Of a stretch of 64,000 nucleotides of DNA, positions 9,739-21,907 are shown piece by piece. The DNA is from Rhizobium subbaraonis. Lineage in GTDB: Bacteria > Pseudomonadota > Alphaproteobacteria > Rhizobiales > Rhizobiaceae. A model generated the notes under the pieces. The model was not told where the DNA came from and did no database searches. It was given only the letters and a program-made list of their open reading frames with translations. The translations under genes were made by a program, and so were the position numbers. The stretch is taken from the NCBI RefSeq assembly GCF_900220975.1, contig NZ_OBQD01000005.1:201447-265446 (forward strand), given 5' to 3'. Numbering within the stretch: position 1 is the stretch's first letter; each line of letters opens with the position of its first letter.

Positions 9739-10362
9739 ATGATCTTCAAATCGAGCTTTACCAAGCAGGCAGTGCTTTCCGCATTTGCAGTTTCGCTTGC
9801 TGCCAGCGCGCTGCCTTCGACGGCCGTCGCACAGCAGGCCGCAGCGCCGCAGGGCTGGTTCAAGGTCTGCACGAAGCAGGAAGACAACGACGTCTGCATC
9901 GTCCAGAACCTTCTGACCGCCGGCGGCGGACAGTTGCTGACGGCCGTTGGCCTGATTACGGTCGAGGGCAAGGTCAACCGCAAGATCATGCAGGTGTCCG
10001 TGCCGAGCGCGCGGCTGATCCCGCCGGGCGTCGCCATGCAGATCGATGGCGGCAAGTCGCAGAAGCTCGACTACGCCATCTGCATGCCCGACAAGTGCGT
10101 GGCCGAAGTGCCGCTGACCGACCAGATGCTTGCCAGCCTCAAGAAGGGCGGCGAGGTCGTGTTCACCTCGATCAATTTCCAGCGTTCGCCCAACCCGATC
10201 AAGATGTCGCTCGCCGGCTTCACCGGCGCCTTCGACGGCGAGCCGATCGAGCAGTCGAAGCTCGAGGAGCGCCAGCGCCTGCTGCAGGAAGAAATGCAGA
10301 AGAAGGCCGACGAGGCACGCAAGAAGCTCGAAGACGCGCAGAAGGCGGCCAAGAGCCAGTAA
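9739..10362 (+). CDS. invasion-associated locus B (IalB) family exported protein
   Basis: A 207-residue exported protein. The start ATG at 9739 has an AGGAGA ribosome site eleven bases upstream; an upstream in-frame ATG at 9637 would put 34 polar residues before the signal peptide and was rejected. The signal peptide ends around TAVAQQAAA. The mature part shows the IalB-family features: W-F-K-V-C, paired cysteines in C-x8-C and CMPDKC, and a GFTGAFD motif. The tail (roughly the last 40 residues) is a charged helix rich in Glu, Gln, Lys and Ala. The name comes from Bartonella; in free-living rhizobia the family is common and its function is not settled. A strong hairpin terminator follows. Confidence 0.85.
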   Translation: MIFKSSFTKQAVLSAFAVSLAASALPSTAVAQQAAAPQGWFKVCTKQEDNDVCIVQNLLTAGGGQLLTAVGLITVEGKVNRKIMQVSVPSARLIPPGVAMQIDGGKSQKLDYAICMPDKCVAEVPLTDQMLASLKKGGEVVFTSINFQRSPNPIKMSLAGFTGAFDGEPIEQSKLEERQRLLQEEMQKKADEARKKLEDAQKAAKSQ

Positions 10363-10385
10363 GCGGCCTTTTCCCTGAAAATACG

Positions 10386-10414
10386 AAAAACCCGGCCGCA
10401 AAGCCGGGTTTTTT
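10386..10414 (+). terminator. rho-independent terminator after the IalB-family gene
   Basis: The perfect stem CCCGGC / GCCGGG, extended by A-T pairs, has a six-base loop and runs into six T residues. It begins 24 bases after the IalB-family stop codon. Confidence 0.85.
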
Positions 10415-10460
10415 GATTCACGACATGTTTGAAATCTAACCGACCGTGGTCCGTGAACGG

Positions 10461-10796
10461 TCAGTGGACGATGCCGGCATCGACCTTCCAGTGATAGGTC
10501 CCGCCATCGTCCGGCGCCATCAGCGCCCGCACCTGCGCATGCCTGAGCGGAACGCCGCTGTCGTCCGGTACGAGGTTCTGCTCGGACACATAGGCGACGT
10601 ATTCGGTTTCGTCATTCTCGGCAAACAGATGATAGAACGGCTGGTTCTTCGACGGGCGAATTTCCGCAGGAATCGAATTCCACCACTCTTCGGTGTTGGC
10701 GAATTCGGGATCGACGTCGAAGACCACGCCGCGGAACGGATAGGTCCGGTGGCGGACCACGTCTCCTATGCCGTACTTCGCAGTTCTGATTCTCAT
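10461..10796 (-). CDS. hspQ: heat shock protein HspQ
   Basis: A 111-residue HspQ/YccV-like hemimethylated-DNA-binding-family protein. Visible features include IGDVVRHRTYPFRGVVFDVDPEF and QPFYHLFAENDETEYVAYVSEQNL, which span the conserved beta-barrel. In enterobacteria HspQ modulates Lon substrate choice and promotes turnover of mutant DnaA. The start at 10796 (MRIRTAKYG) is set by AAGGAAGG ending seven bases upstream; an ATG six codons earlier overlaps this ribosome site. The gene is convergent with the IalB gene. A possible RpoH-type promoter lies just upstream, which would fit the known heat induction of the family. Confidence 0.92.
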   Translation of the reverse strand: MRIRTAKYGIGDVVRHRTYPFRGVVFDVDPEFANTEEWWNSIPAEIRPSKNQPFYHLFAENDETEYVAYVSEQNLVPDDSGVPLRHAQVRALMAPDDGGTYHWKVDAGIVH

Positions 10797-10818
10797 ATCG
10801 GGCCTTCCTTTCAAGGTA

Positions 10819-10847
10819 TATTTGGGAAGGATCGCGTAGAACTCAAG
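10819..10847 (-). promoter_or_regulatory. candidate RpoH (sigma-32) promoter of hspQ
   Basis: Read on the minus strand: CTTGAG, 17 bases, then CAAATA. This resembles the alphaproteobacterial heat-shock promoter pattern (CTTGAA, 16-17 bases, CCATAT-like). The implied transcript would start only about 15 bases before the start codon, just including the ribosome site, so the call is tentative. Confidence 0.4.
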
Positions 10848-11015
10848 GGGTTAACGCGTTTACGGAAAATCCGCTTTAAGTGGAGCGCCTTGCTTCGCCG
10901 CCCGCACGGGCTCCCCACCAGGCGCCCTCCACCGGGCCCAGCGGCAGGGCCTTCCGAGGCTCGGCAATCGCGCTGCCGCACTTTTCCCGGCAGATCACGA
11001 CGTCTGGCCGCTTTA

Positions 11016-11045
11016 CGAAAAAGCCCGGCACGCGGCCGGGCTTCT
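11016..11045 (-). terminator. rho-independent terminator of the glnB-glnA operon
   Basis: On the minus strand the stem GCCCGGC / GCCGGGC encloses a five-base loop and is followed by five T residues. It lies about 40 bases beyond the glnA stop codon. Confidence 0.85.
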
Positions 11046-11083
11046 CCAATTCGTGCTCCTGGCATGTGCCGGAGCCACCGGCA

Positions 11084-12493
11084 TCAGGCCGAGTAGTACA
11101 TGTCGAACTCGACCGGATGCGGCGTCATTTCGAAGCGCATGACTTCCGCCATCTTGAGTTCGATGTAGGCGTCGATCTGGTCGTCATCGAAGACGCCGCC
11201 GGCCGTCAGGAACTTGCGGTCCTTGTCGAGGTTCTCGAGCGCTTCGCGCAGCGAGCCGCAAACGGTCGGGATCTTCTTCAGTTCCTTCGGCGGCAGGTCG
11301 TACAGGTCCTTGTCCATGGCCTTGCCGGGATGGATCTTGTTCTTGATGCCGTCGAGGCCGGCCATCAGCATGGCGGCGAAGCCGAGGTAGGGGTTTGCCA
11401 GCGGGTCGGGGAAGCGGACTTCGACGCGCTTGGACTTCGGACCGGTGCCGAACGGAATGCGGCACGAAGCCGAGCGGTTGCGGGCCGAGTAGGCGAGCAG
11501 AACCGGTGCTTCATAGCCCGGGACGAGACGCTTGTAGGAGTTCGTCGTCGGGTTGGTGAAGGCGTTGATGGCCTTGGCGTGCTTGATGATGCCGCCGATG
11601 TAGTACAGGCAGCTCTCGGAGAGGCCGGCATACTCGTCGCCTGCGAAGGTCGGCTTGCCGTCCTTCCAGATCGACTGGTGAACGTGCATGCCCGAGCCGT
11701 TGTCGCCGAAGATCGGCTTCGGCATGAAGGTTGCCGTCTTGCCGTAGGCGTTGGCGACCTGGTGGACGACGTACTTGTAGATCTGGATCTTGTCGGCGTT
11801 GCGCACCAGCGTGTCGAACTTGACGCCGAGCTCGTGCTGGGCGGCGGCCACTTCGTGGTGCTGCTTTTCGACGACGACGCCCATTTCGGCGAGAACCGTC
11901 AGCATTTCGGAGCGCATGTCCTGGCAGCTGTCGACCGGCGGAACCGGGAAGTAGCCGCCCTTGACGCGCGGACGGTGGCCGAGGTTGCCGGTGTCGTAGT
12001 CGGTGTCGTCGTTGGACGGCAGTTCGGACGAATCGAGCTTGAAGCCGGTGTTGTAGGGATCAGCCTTGTACTTGACGTCGTCGAAGACGAAGAATTCGGG
12101 CTCGGGACCGACGAATACGGTGTCGCCGATGCCGGACGACTTCAGGTAGGCCTCTGCCTTCTTGGCGGTGCCGCGCGGGTCGCGGTTGTAGGCTTCGCCG
12201 GAGATCGGATCCAGGATGTCGCAGAAGACGACCATGGTGGACTGGGCGAAGAAGGGGTCCATGTGAACCGTGGCCGGATCGGGCATCAGCACCATGTCCG
12301 ACTCGTTGATGGCCTTCCAGCCTGCGATCGAGGAGCCGTCGAACATGACGCCATCGGCGAACATGTCTTCATCGACGCAGGAGACGTCCATCGTCACGTG
12401 CTGCAGCTTGCCCTTCGGGTCGGTAAAGCGCAGGTCCACGAACTTGACGTCGTTCTCCTTGATTTGCTTCAGGATATCGTTGGCAGTCGTCAT
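11084..12493 (-). CDS. glnA: type I glutamine synthetase GlnA
   Basis: GlnA makes glutamine from glutamate, ammonium and ATP as a dodecamer. The 469-residue product has the beta-grasp N-domain ([17 protein letters not shown]), the D-GSSI substrate loop, the metal/ATP motifs [10 protein letters not shown] and [13 protein letters not shown], the R-N-R-S-A-S-C-R-I loop, and the adenylylation site [12 protein letters not shown], in which the Tyr is the GlnE target. This makes it the GSI-beta, adenylylation-controlled enzyme. It lies 63 bp downstream of glnB on the same strand and ends in its own terminator, so it forms the classic rhizobial glnBA operon under nitrogen control. Confidence 0.97.
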   Translation of the reverse strand: MTTANDILKQIKENDVKFVDLRFTDPKGKLQHVTMDVSCVDEDMFADGVMFDGSSIAGWKAINESDMVLMPDPATVHMDPFFAQSTMVVFCDILDPISGEAYNRDPRGTAKKAEAYLKSSGIGDTVFVGPEPEFFVFDDVKYKADPYNTGFKLDSSELPSNDDTDYDTGNLGHRPRVKGGYFPVPPVDSCQDMRSEMLTVLAEMGVVVEKQHHEVAAAQHELGVKFDTLVRNADKIQIYKYVVHQVANAYGKTATFMPKPIFGDNGSGMHVHQSIWKDGKPTFAGDEYAGLSESCLYYIGGIIKHAKAINAFTNPTTNSYKRLVPGYEAPVLLAYSARNRSASCRIPFGTGPKSKRVEVRFPDPLANPYLGFAAMLMAGLDGIKNKIHPGKAMDKDLYDLPPKELKKIPTVCGSLREALENLDKDRKFLTAGGVFDDDQIDAYIELKMAEVMRFEMTPHPVEFDMYYSA

Positions 12494-12556
12494 GTTTTGA
12501 AAGTCCCTATTTGAGATGACGAGGTAGAAAACCTGGGCCGGACGGCCAGGCGGGGA

Positions 12557-12972
<416 letters not shown>

Positions 12973-12977
12973 ATCTT

Positions 12978-12993
12978 TGCATAATGCGTGCCA
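12978..12993 (-). promoter_or_regulatory. sigma-54 promoter, distal copy, glnB
   Basis: A second minus-strand TGGCACG-N4-ATGCA with the same ten-base GG-GC spacing, exactly 21 bp upstream of the proximal copy. Either copy could be the functional site. Confidence 0.75.
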
Positions 12994-13166
12994 GTTTCGA
13001 CGCGCGGAAGCCTCTCACGCAGGACGAGTTGTCGCACCCTCAGCAAACGCAGACTTCCCCAACCCCCGCAGCGGCGGTTTGTGCCTAAAATTCGGCCTGC
13101 AAGCCGGCAATTTTCGTTGACGCAGAGTCGGCCACAGGGCGCGCTCCGCTTTCCGCATGTATTTTG

Positions 13167-13183
13167 AGCACCAAATTGATGCA
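13167..13183 (-). promoter_or_regulatory. NtrC enhancer site upstream of glnB
   Basis: The minus strand reads TGCATCAATTTGGTGCT, which matches the NtrC palindrome TGCACCA-N3-TGGTGCA at all but two outer positions. It lies about 175 bp upstream of the distal sigma-54 element, a normal enhancer distance. It is also about 80 bp upstream of the divergent nnrD start. Confidence 0.7.
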
Positions 13184-13260
13184 GATGCATAATTATTACT
13201 CATTTGGCGTTGAAATTTTAAGCCTTGGCGGCGGTGATCCTTTAAGTGCATTGTCGGACC

Positions 13261-14742
13261 ATGCACAGGGAACTCGAAACGATCGTCGTCACGCCGGAGG
13301 AAATGGCCGGCATCGACAAGGCGGCCGCCGACAGCGGCATCGACAGCGAGGCGCTGATGGAACGGGCAGGGCGGGCGGTGGCGGCCGCAGCGCTTCGCCG
13401 CTTCCCGGGCGCGTTGCGATTTGTCGTGCTCGCCGGGCCGGGCAACAATGGCGGCGACGGCTACGTGGCCGCCAGGGTGTTGGCCGAGGCGGGGTGCGCC
13501 GTTTCCCTTTATCAGCTCGCCCCGCCGAGGGGCCGTTCCGACGCCGGCAAGGCGAGCGCGCGCTTTTTCGGCTCCGTCGGGTCGCTCACGGCGTATGTGC
13601 CGGCGATCGGGGATGTCGTGATCGACGCGCTTTTCGGTGCGGGATTATCGCGCAATCTCGATCCCGCGGTTTGCGACCTCGTGGTCCGCATCAACGGGCT
13701 GGCGCTGCCGGTTTTGGCTGTCGACCTGCCGAGCGGTGTCGACGGGCGTACGGGCCAGGCTCTCGGCGCCGCCTTCGAGGCCGTCCACACGGTGACATTC
13801 ATGTGCCGGAAGCCCGGGCACCTGCTGATGCCCGGCCGGTCGCTATGCGGTGAGCTCGAGGTGTTCGATATCGGCATTCCTGCCCGCATTGTCCTTGCCG
13901 CGTCCCACCACCTGCGCGTCAACGTGCCCGCTGTCTGGTCGATGAGCCTGCCAAAAGCGGCAGCGAGCGCCCACAAGTACGGGCACGGTCATCTGGCCGT
14001 CTTCTCCGGCGGCCCGCTTGCCACCGGCGCTGCGCGCCTTTCGGCGACGGCCGGCCTGCATGCAGGGGCAGGGCTCGTCACCGTGCTCTCGCCACCCAAG
14101 GCAGGTGCTGCCAATGCGGCCCACCTGACGGCAGTGATGCTGCGCGAGATCGACGGTGTGCCGGCTCTCGACGGACTTCTTGCCGATCCCCGCTATTCCG
14201 CCTTCGTGCTCGGTCCCGGTTTCGGCGACCTGGACCGGGCGAGGGCCTATGTCGCATGCCTGCGTGAACGGCCGCTGGTCCTGGATGCCGATGGCATCAC
14301 GGCGTTTCGCGACCGGCCGGAAGCGCTGTTCGAAGCCTTCGACGGGGGGCAGACGCGGCTCGTGCTGACGCCGCATGACGGAGAATTCTCCCGGCTGTTC
14401 CCCGATATTGCCTCAGACGCCGCCCTTTCGAAGATCGACAGGGCCCGGGCAGCGGCGGTACGCAGCCATGCGGTCATCGTTCTGAAGGGGGCGGACACGG
14501 TGATCGCCGCGCCCGACGGACGGGCGCTGATCAACGACAACGCCCCGCCGTGGCTTGCCACCGCCGGCTCCGGTGACGTGCTTTCCGGCATCATCGGCGC
14601 GCATCTGGCCCAGGACATGCCTGCCTTCGAGGCCGCGGCCGCCGGTGTCTGGCGACACGGAGAAGCCGCGCGCCGCGCCGGCCCCGGCCTGACCGCCGAA
14701 GACCTCGTCGATTTCCTGAAGGGGATCGCCGAGTTCGAGTGA
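13261..14742 (+). CDS. nnrD: bifunctional NAD(P)HX epimerase / ADP-dependent NAD(P)HX dehydratase
   Basis: This repair enzyme restores hydrated NADH and NADPH. The 493-residue protein has an N-terminal YjeF_N epimerase domain (about residues 1-210; ERAGRAVA, AGPGNNGGDG, DALFGAGL, DLPSGVDG) and a C-terminal ribokinase-like dehydratase domain (KYGHGHLAVFSGG, LGPGFG, LTPHDGEFSRLFP, VLKGADTVIA, TAGSGDVLSGII). The last motif holds the catalytic Asp. A GTG five codons upstream is an alternative start; neither candidate has a strong ribosome site. The gene is divergent from glnB; linkage of nnr to glnB is common in Rhizobiales. Confidence 0.93.
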   Translation: MHRELETIVVTPEEMAGIDKAAADSGIDSEALMERAGRAVAAAALRRFPGALRFVVLAGPGNNGGDGYVAARVLAEAGCAVSLYQLAPPRGRSDAGKASARFFGSVGSLTAYVPAIGDVVIDALFGAGLSRNLDPAVCDLVVRINGLALPVLAVDLPSGVDGRTGQALGAAFEAVHTVTFMCRKPGHLLMPGRSLCGELEVFDIGIPARIVLAASHHLRVNVPAVWSMSLPKAAASAHKYGHGHLAVFSGGPLATGAARLSATAGLHAGAGLVTVLSPPKAGAANAAHLTAVMLREIDGVPALDGLLADPRYSAFVLGPGFGDLDRARAYVACLRERPLVLDADGITAFRDRPEALFEAFDGGQTRLVLTPHDGEFSRLFPDIASDAALSKIDRARAAAVRSHAVIVLKGADTVIAAPDGRALINDNAPPWLATAGSGDVLSGIIGAHLAQDMPAFEAAAAGVWRHGEAARRAGPGLTAEDLVDFLKGIAEFE

Positions 14743-15055
14743 CACGGGACAGGGGCACATGCTCTCCGGTGCGGCGCTCCGATCGCAGCCTGCCCTGTCA
14801 GTTCAGGTAACGCGATTGGCGGGGCAGCAGGCTATGGCAAAGCCCACGCTCTCGCGCGGCTGCGCGCGCCCCGCGGTGTCTCGCATCGAAGCATCACGCA
14901 TCCTCGTCATGCTTCTTGGGCGATCTCCGCCGGTTTACGTCAAAGTCAGAACGTTCCCATCGCGCTCCGCACCCCATGAGCCCGGCACGCTTCCCTTTGG
15001 CGACGAACGGTTCTAAAGCATTGCCAATCGCAGCGAAGATGGTGGACGCCAACGC
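14743..15055 (+). other. intergenic region with no recognised gene
   Basis: 313 bases between nnrD and the EamA transporter gene. I see no convincing terminator, RNA or conserved ORF; the one open frame here has an atypical Arg/Ser-rich translation and is probably noncoding. It presumably holds the promoter of the downstream transporter. Confidence 0.5.
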
Positions 15056-15943
15056 ATGGGCCTGATCGATATCGCTCTCCTCGTGCTGGTCGCAGCCGTC
15101 TGGGGTTTCAATTTCGTCGTCATCAAGATCGGAATCGAGAACTTTCCACCGATCCTGTTTTCAGCGCTCCGGTTCCTGTTCGCGGCCCTGCCGCTGGTTT
15201 TCTTCCTGCCCCGCCCGGCCGTGCCGCTACGCCTCATTCTCGGCATCGGCCTCATTCTCGGGGTCGTGAAGTTCAGCCTGCTCTTCATTGGCATGGACAT
15301 CGGCATTTCCGCCGGACTTGCCTCGCTGCTGCTGCAGTCGCAGGCCTTCTTTACCGTCATTCTGGCAGCTTCGATCTATGGCGAGCGGCCGAGGCCGGTG
15401 CAGATTGCCGGCATTGTCGTCGCGCTTGGCGGAATGGCCGCGATCGCCACGACCGTCGATGCCGGCTTCACCTATACCGGGCTCGCCCTGGTGCTGGCCG
15501 CCGGTCTGTCCTGGGCCGTTTCGAACATCCTGATGAAGAAGGTCGGAAAGGTGGACATGCTGGCGCTGATGGTATGGGTCAGCCTCGTGCCGCCGATCCC
15601 GCTGGCCATCATCTCGCTTCTGACGGAGGGATGGGACCGCGACATGGCGGCTCTCGCCAGCCTGTCCTGGGAAGGGATCGGAGCCGTCGCCTACATCGCC
15701 TATGCCACCACAGTCTTCGGATTCGGCGTCTGGGGCTACATGATCCGCAAACACGGAGTCTCCACCGTGGCGCCGTTTTCGCTGCTCGTCCCCGTGTTCG
15801 GAATGAGCTCTTCGGCTCTCGTCCTCGGCGAGAGTTTCGGCAACGCGCGTCTCGCCGGAGCCGCCCTCGTCGTCTGCGGACTGGTGCTGACCGCGCTCGG
15901 CCCCCGCATCGTCGATCGCATGCGCCGTCCCGTGACAGCATAG
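15056..15943 (+). CDS. EamA/DMT superfamily transporter
   Basis: A 295-residue integral membrane protein with about ten hydrophobic segments in two EamA repeats. The first repeat begins IALLVLVAAVWGFNFVVIK and the second ALVLAAGLSWAVSNILMKK; the typical W-G-x-N/S-x-x signatures are present in both. Drug/metabolite transporters of this type often export amino acids or their derivatives (YddG/RhaT-like), but the substrate cannot be read from sequence. It converges on the DUF72 gene about 100 bp downstream. Start ATG at 15056 has no strong ribosome site, but the first helix begins immediately. Confidence 0.88.
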   Translation: MGLIDIALLVLVAAVWGFNFVVIKIGIENFPPILFSALRFLFAALPLVFFLPRPAVPLRLILGIGLILGVVKFSLLFIGMDIGISAGLASLLLQSQAFFTVILAASIYGERPRPVQIAGIVVALGGMAAIATTVDAGFTYTGLALVLAAGLSWAVSNILMKKVGKVDMLALMVWVSLVPPIPLAIISLLTEGWDRDMAALASLSWEGIGAVAYIAYATTVFGFGVWGYMIRKHGVSTVAPFSLLVPVFGMSSSALVLGESFGNARLAGAALVVCGLVLTALGPRIVDRMRRPVTA

Positions 15944-16043
15944 ACGCAACGCGACACCCTCAGCGCGCGACCTTCATGGTCGCCTCACCGCGAAGCCTTT
16001 CTGCCGCAGCCAGCCGAAAGCCGCCCTGGCCGGCGATGCCGCC

Positions 16044-16856
16044 TCACACGCGCGGCTGTGCCCGCTTCTGCAACTCGCGCGCACCGTTCGGCGCGTTGAC
16101 CTTGCCCGACGTGATGAAGAAGGCGAACACGTCGCGCGGCTCCCTGGCAGCCGGTTGTCCCGCATCGATCATGGGCAGATCCGCCGGCTGGCCGCCATCC
16201 GCCCATGTTTTCAGCCGCTCTGCCCACGCGTCGAGGTCCTTGGGAGGATAGCAGCTCTCAACGTCGTCCGATCCGCGCTGCAGGCGGGCGTATACGAAGT
16301 CGCCGGTCACGTCGGCGATTTCGGGATACTCGTCGTGATGGGCGTAGACGATCGCGGCACCGTGCCTGCGCGCCAGGGCCACGAACTCGGGCACCATGAA
16401 GGACGGGTTGCGCACCTCCAGCGCGTGCCGAAGGGGCAGGCCATCCTGCTTTGCCGGCAGCAGCTTTAAGAAGGCCTCGAAGTCGTCCGGCTCGAACTTC
16501 TTCGTCGGCGCGAACTGCCAGAGGATCGGGCCGAGATGCGGGCCGAGCTCGGTCAGGCCCTGCGTCAGGAAGCGCTCGATCGATTCGCCGGCTTCCGCGA
16601 GAACCTTGCGATTGGTGGTGAAGCGGCTGGCCTTGAGCGAGAAGACAAAGCCGTCCGGAACCTCAGAGGCCCATTTTGCGAATGTTTCCGGCTTCTGCGA
16701 GCCGTAATAGGTGCCGTTGACCTCTATCGCCGTCAGCTCACGGCTGGCGAACTCCAGCTGCCGCTTCTTGGCCAGCTTGTCGGGATAGAACGTTCCCTCC
16801 CAGGGATCGAAGGTCCAGCCGCCGATGCCGGTTCGGATGGTGCCGGATTTGCTCAT
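16044..16856 (-). CDS. DUF72 family protein (YecE-like TIM barrel)
   Basis: A 270-residue protein of the DUF72/YecE family. Signatures seen: GTIRTGIGGWTFDPWEG at the N-terminus, ELTAIEVNGTYYGSQKPETF, FSLKASRFTTNRK, LGPILWQFAP, and ALEVRNPSF. The family folds as a TIM barrel of unknown function and recurs near DNA-repair genes. The start at 16856 has GGGAGA about seven bases upstream; an upstream in-frame extension runs antisense to nothing useful and was rejected. It follows the GST gene by 38 bp on the same strand, just downstream of uvrA, so uvrA-gst-DUF72 may be one transcript. Confidence 0.85.
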   Translation of the reverse strand: MSKSGTIRTGIGGWTFDPWEGTFYPDKLAKKRQLEFASRELTAIEVNGTYYGSQKPETFAKWASEVPDGFVFSLKASRFTTNRKVLAEAGESIERFLTQGLTELGPHLGPILWQFAPTKKFEPDDFEAFLKLLPAKQDGLPLRHALEVRNPSFMVPEFVALARRHGAAIVYAHHDEYPEIADVTGDFVYARLQRGSDDVESCYPPKDLDAWAERLKTWADGGQPADLPMIDAGQPAAREPRDVFAFFITSGKVNAPNGARELQKRAQPRV

Positions 16857-16894
16857 GGGGATTCTCCCGAACGCGAATGTTGCAGAGCTGCCGC

Positions 16895-17521
16895 TCAGGC
16901 CGGAGCGATGAAGGGCTGCGAGATTTCCTTGAAGACGGGGAGGGCCTCCATCGCGGCGCAATGGGCGGCAAGCGCGGGACGCTGATCCGGCCGGATCAGG
17001 CCGGGATGAGCCTCGCTCATGTGCCTGATGGCACAGGCAACTGCAATATCCGCGTGGCCGATGCGCTCGCCCAGCCAGAAGGGACCCGTCGCACGCGCAC
17101 GGTCGGCCTCCAGCACATCGAGCGTTGCTGCGATCTGCACCCTGCAGCGTTCCACCCACAGGACCGAAGGCTCCTTGTGGATCCGCTCCTCGTAGAAGAG
17201 GCTCACGCCCTTGTCAGCAAGGCCGGTGGCAAGCGCCATGACCTTCAGCGCATGCCGCCGGCCCGGGCCGTCGGCCGGAATGAGGCGCCTTTCCGGCGCA
17301 ACGAGCCCGTCGATGTGATCGATGATCGAAGGGCTGTCGACGATAACGTCGCCGTCGTCCAGCACCATGGTCGGCACCCGCATCAGCGGATTGATGGCGC
17401 GAATCTTGTCGCCGTCGCCGAAGACCGACCAGGGGCGATGCTCGAAGGGCAGGTCGTAGAGCCGCAGGGCGATGGCCACGCGGCGGACGAAGGATGAATC
17501 GTACTGGCCGATCAGGATCAT
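16895..17521 (-). CDS. glutathione S-transferase family protein
   Basis: A 208-residue GST-fold protein. It has an N-terminal thioredoxin-like domain (MILIGQYDSSFVRRVAIALR, then the VPTMVLDDGDVIVDSPSII loop, with the cis-Pro and the Glu/Asp-Ser glutathione-binding pair) and an alpha-helical C-domain ending in GERIGHADIAVACAIR, which contains the N-capping Asp motif. A Ser in YDSSFVRR is the likely catalytic-position residue. The start lies five bases downstream of the uvrA stop codon, so it is probably cotranscribed with uvrA. Substrate unknown. Confidence 0.88.
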   Translation of the reverse strand: MILIGQYDSSFVRRVAIALRLYDLPFEHRPWSVFGDGDKIRAINPLMRVPTMVLDDGDVIVDSPSIIDHIDGLVAPERRLIPADGPGRRHALKVMALATGLADKGVSLFYEERIHKEPSVLWVERCRVQIAATLDVLEADRARATGPFWLGERIGHADIAVACAIRHMSEAHPGLIRPDQRPALAAHCAAMEALPVFKEISQPFIAPA

Positions 17522-17526
17522 CCGAT

Positions 17527-20445
<2,919 letters not shown>

Positions 20446-20605
20446 GTGTCCAGCGCCAGATGTCGTCTGTGAGTGTCGGGTCTCGGATGAAGGTGGCTGT
20501 TCGATTGCGCATCCTATGTAGGGACTGGAACGTGCCTGTCCATGCGCGTCGCGACGAAACCCTGCCTCTTTCCGATTCGGTTGACAAGATGTTACGGATT
20601 TACTA

Positions 20606-20620
20606 GAACAAAAAAAGAAC
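20606..20620. promoter_or_regulatory. LexA (SOS) box between uvrA and ssb
   Basis: GAAC, seven A residues, GAAC: an exact match to the alphaproteobacterial SOS box (GAAC-N7-GAAC, equivalently GTTC-N7-GTTC). It lies in the divergent promoter region of uvrA and ssb, and lexA itself is in this window. Confidence 0.85.
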
Positions 20621-20751
20621 GAAATATATCGGAATTTCATCTGTGGATTAACCGGGCTCCGGGGCGGCGCACGGCCGCCTGGATCGTTAAGATGGGCAGA
20701 TTGAAATTTTGGCAGCCGGGCGGCGCCCGGCGCGACAAAGGGACTAAGCGG

Positions 20752-21297
20752 ATGGCAGGCAGCGTCAACAAGGTAATCCTGATCGGGAACGTCGGCGCGG
20801 ATCCGGAGATCCGTCGCACCCAGGACGGTCGTCCGATCGCAAACCTGCGCATCGCGACGTCGGAAACCTGGCGCGATCGCAATTCCGGCGAGCGTCGCGA
20901 AAAGACCGAGTGGCACAACGTCGTCGTGTTCAACGAAGGCCTGTGCAAGGTCGTCGAACAATATGTGAAGAAGGGCGCCAAGCTCTATATCGAGGGCGCG
21001 CTGCAGACCCGCAAGTGGCAGGACCAGACCGGCAACGACCGTTATTCGACGGAAGTCGTGCTGCAGGGCTTTGGCTCGACGCTGACCATGCTGGACGGTC
21101 GCGGCGAGGGCGGCGGCGACCGTCGCGGCGGCGGCTCCGACTTCGGCGGTGCGAGCAATTACGGCGGCGGTAGCGGTGGCAACTATGGCGGCGGCCAGAA
21201 CTACGACGACTACGGTTCGCAGCCGTCTTCTTCGCCTTCTTCATCCAGCCGCGGCGGCTCGCTCTCGCGCGACATGGACGACGACATTCCCTTCTGA
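20752..21297 (+). CDS. ssb: single-stranded DNA-binding protein
   Basis: SSB coats single-stranded DNA and recruits repair and replication proteins. The 181-residue protein starts [21 protein letters not shown], has the OB fold ([38 protein letters not shown]), a Gly/Asn/Tyr/Ser-rich linker from about residue 118, and the conserved partner-binding tip DMDDDIPF. The start at 20752 is set by alignment; the open frame extends 70 codons upstream through the SOS box region and is not coding there. It is divergent from uvrA, with the LexA box between. Confidence 0.97.
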   Translation: MAGSVNKVILIGNVGADPEIRRTQDGRPIANLRIATSETWRDRNSGERREKTEWHNVVVFNEGLCKVVEQYVKKGAKLYIEGALQTRKWQDQTGNDRYSTEVVLQGFGSTLTMLDGRGEGGGDRRGGGSDFGGASNYGGGSGGNYGGGQNYDDYGSQPSSSPSSSSRGGSLSRDMDDDIPF

Positions 21298-21346
21298 GGA
21301 TGGCGACGATCCGCGTTGAGACGTTCTGAGTGCTGGGGCACGCAGT

Positions 21347-21775
21347 CTACCGGGTCCGCCCGGCAATGCATTCCATCGCGTTCGATTTTGCCAGCGTATG
21401 CAGGTTCGCGACGACTGTTTTCTTGAGGTCATCCGGGAGTGGCCTCAGGTGAACCGGCAGGTTTGCCTTCGTCCACTCGCGCATTTTTGCCTTCTGATCG
21501 CTTTTGTCGGCGGTCTGCTGCCTGACCTCGAGCGTCTTCGAATAGAGAACGGCGACCACCTCCGCCGTTTCCCGGCTGCCGCGGGCTGCCGGATCGAAGG
21601 CGGGCATACAGGCGAAGAGGGCGTCATGGATCGCGGTATTAGAGGGAGTTGGGACTGAAGATCCGGCGGACTCGCTGGGCGTCAGCCCAAGGTGGGCTTT
21701 CCCGACCGCATCCACGAGAAGTCCCACGACATGCATGACGGCGATGAACCCGAGGATTGTGTATATTGTCCGCAA
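21347..21775 (-). CDS. hypothetical protein with N-terminal membrane anchor
   Basis: 142 residues, no family recognised. An N-terminal hydrophobic stretch (TIYTILGFIAVMHVVGLLVDAVG) could be a membrane anchor or signal peptide. The rest is hydrophilic, with two cysteines (DALFACMPAFDP and AMECIAG) and a Lys/Gln/Thr-rich helix. The start taken is a TTG with GAGGGG about ten bases upstream; internal ATGs would cut into the hydrophobic segment. It sits alone between ssb and marC. Confidence 0.55.
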   Translation of the reverse strand: MRTIYTILGFIAVMHVVGLLVDAVGKAHLGLTPSESAGSSVPTPSNTAIHDALFACMPAFDPAARGSRETAEVVAVLYSKTLEVRQQTADKSDQKAKMREWTKANLPVHLRPLPDDLKKTVVANLHTLAKSNAMECIAGRTR

Positions 21776-21907
21776 GTGCGCGCCCCCTCGTGACGATCAA
21801 GCGTCACGCTAGGCTGTTCGGCTATATACTTCGTTAAAACTCAAGGTTGAGCCTGAGGCCGTTGCAGGTATGCCGCGGCATTGATGGTCTGCCGCCACAT
21901 CCGTGCG

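Noticed and set aside
13246-13265. TGCA-flanked dyad (TGCATTG...CCATGCA) at the nnrD start as a second NtrC site
   Set aside because: Arm sequence and spacing do not match the NtrC palindrome.
21112-21250. Repeat-like Gly/Asn/Ser codon tract
   Set aside because: This is the normal low-complexity linker of SSB, not an independent repeat.
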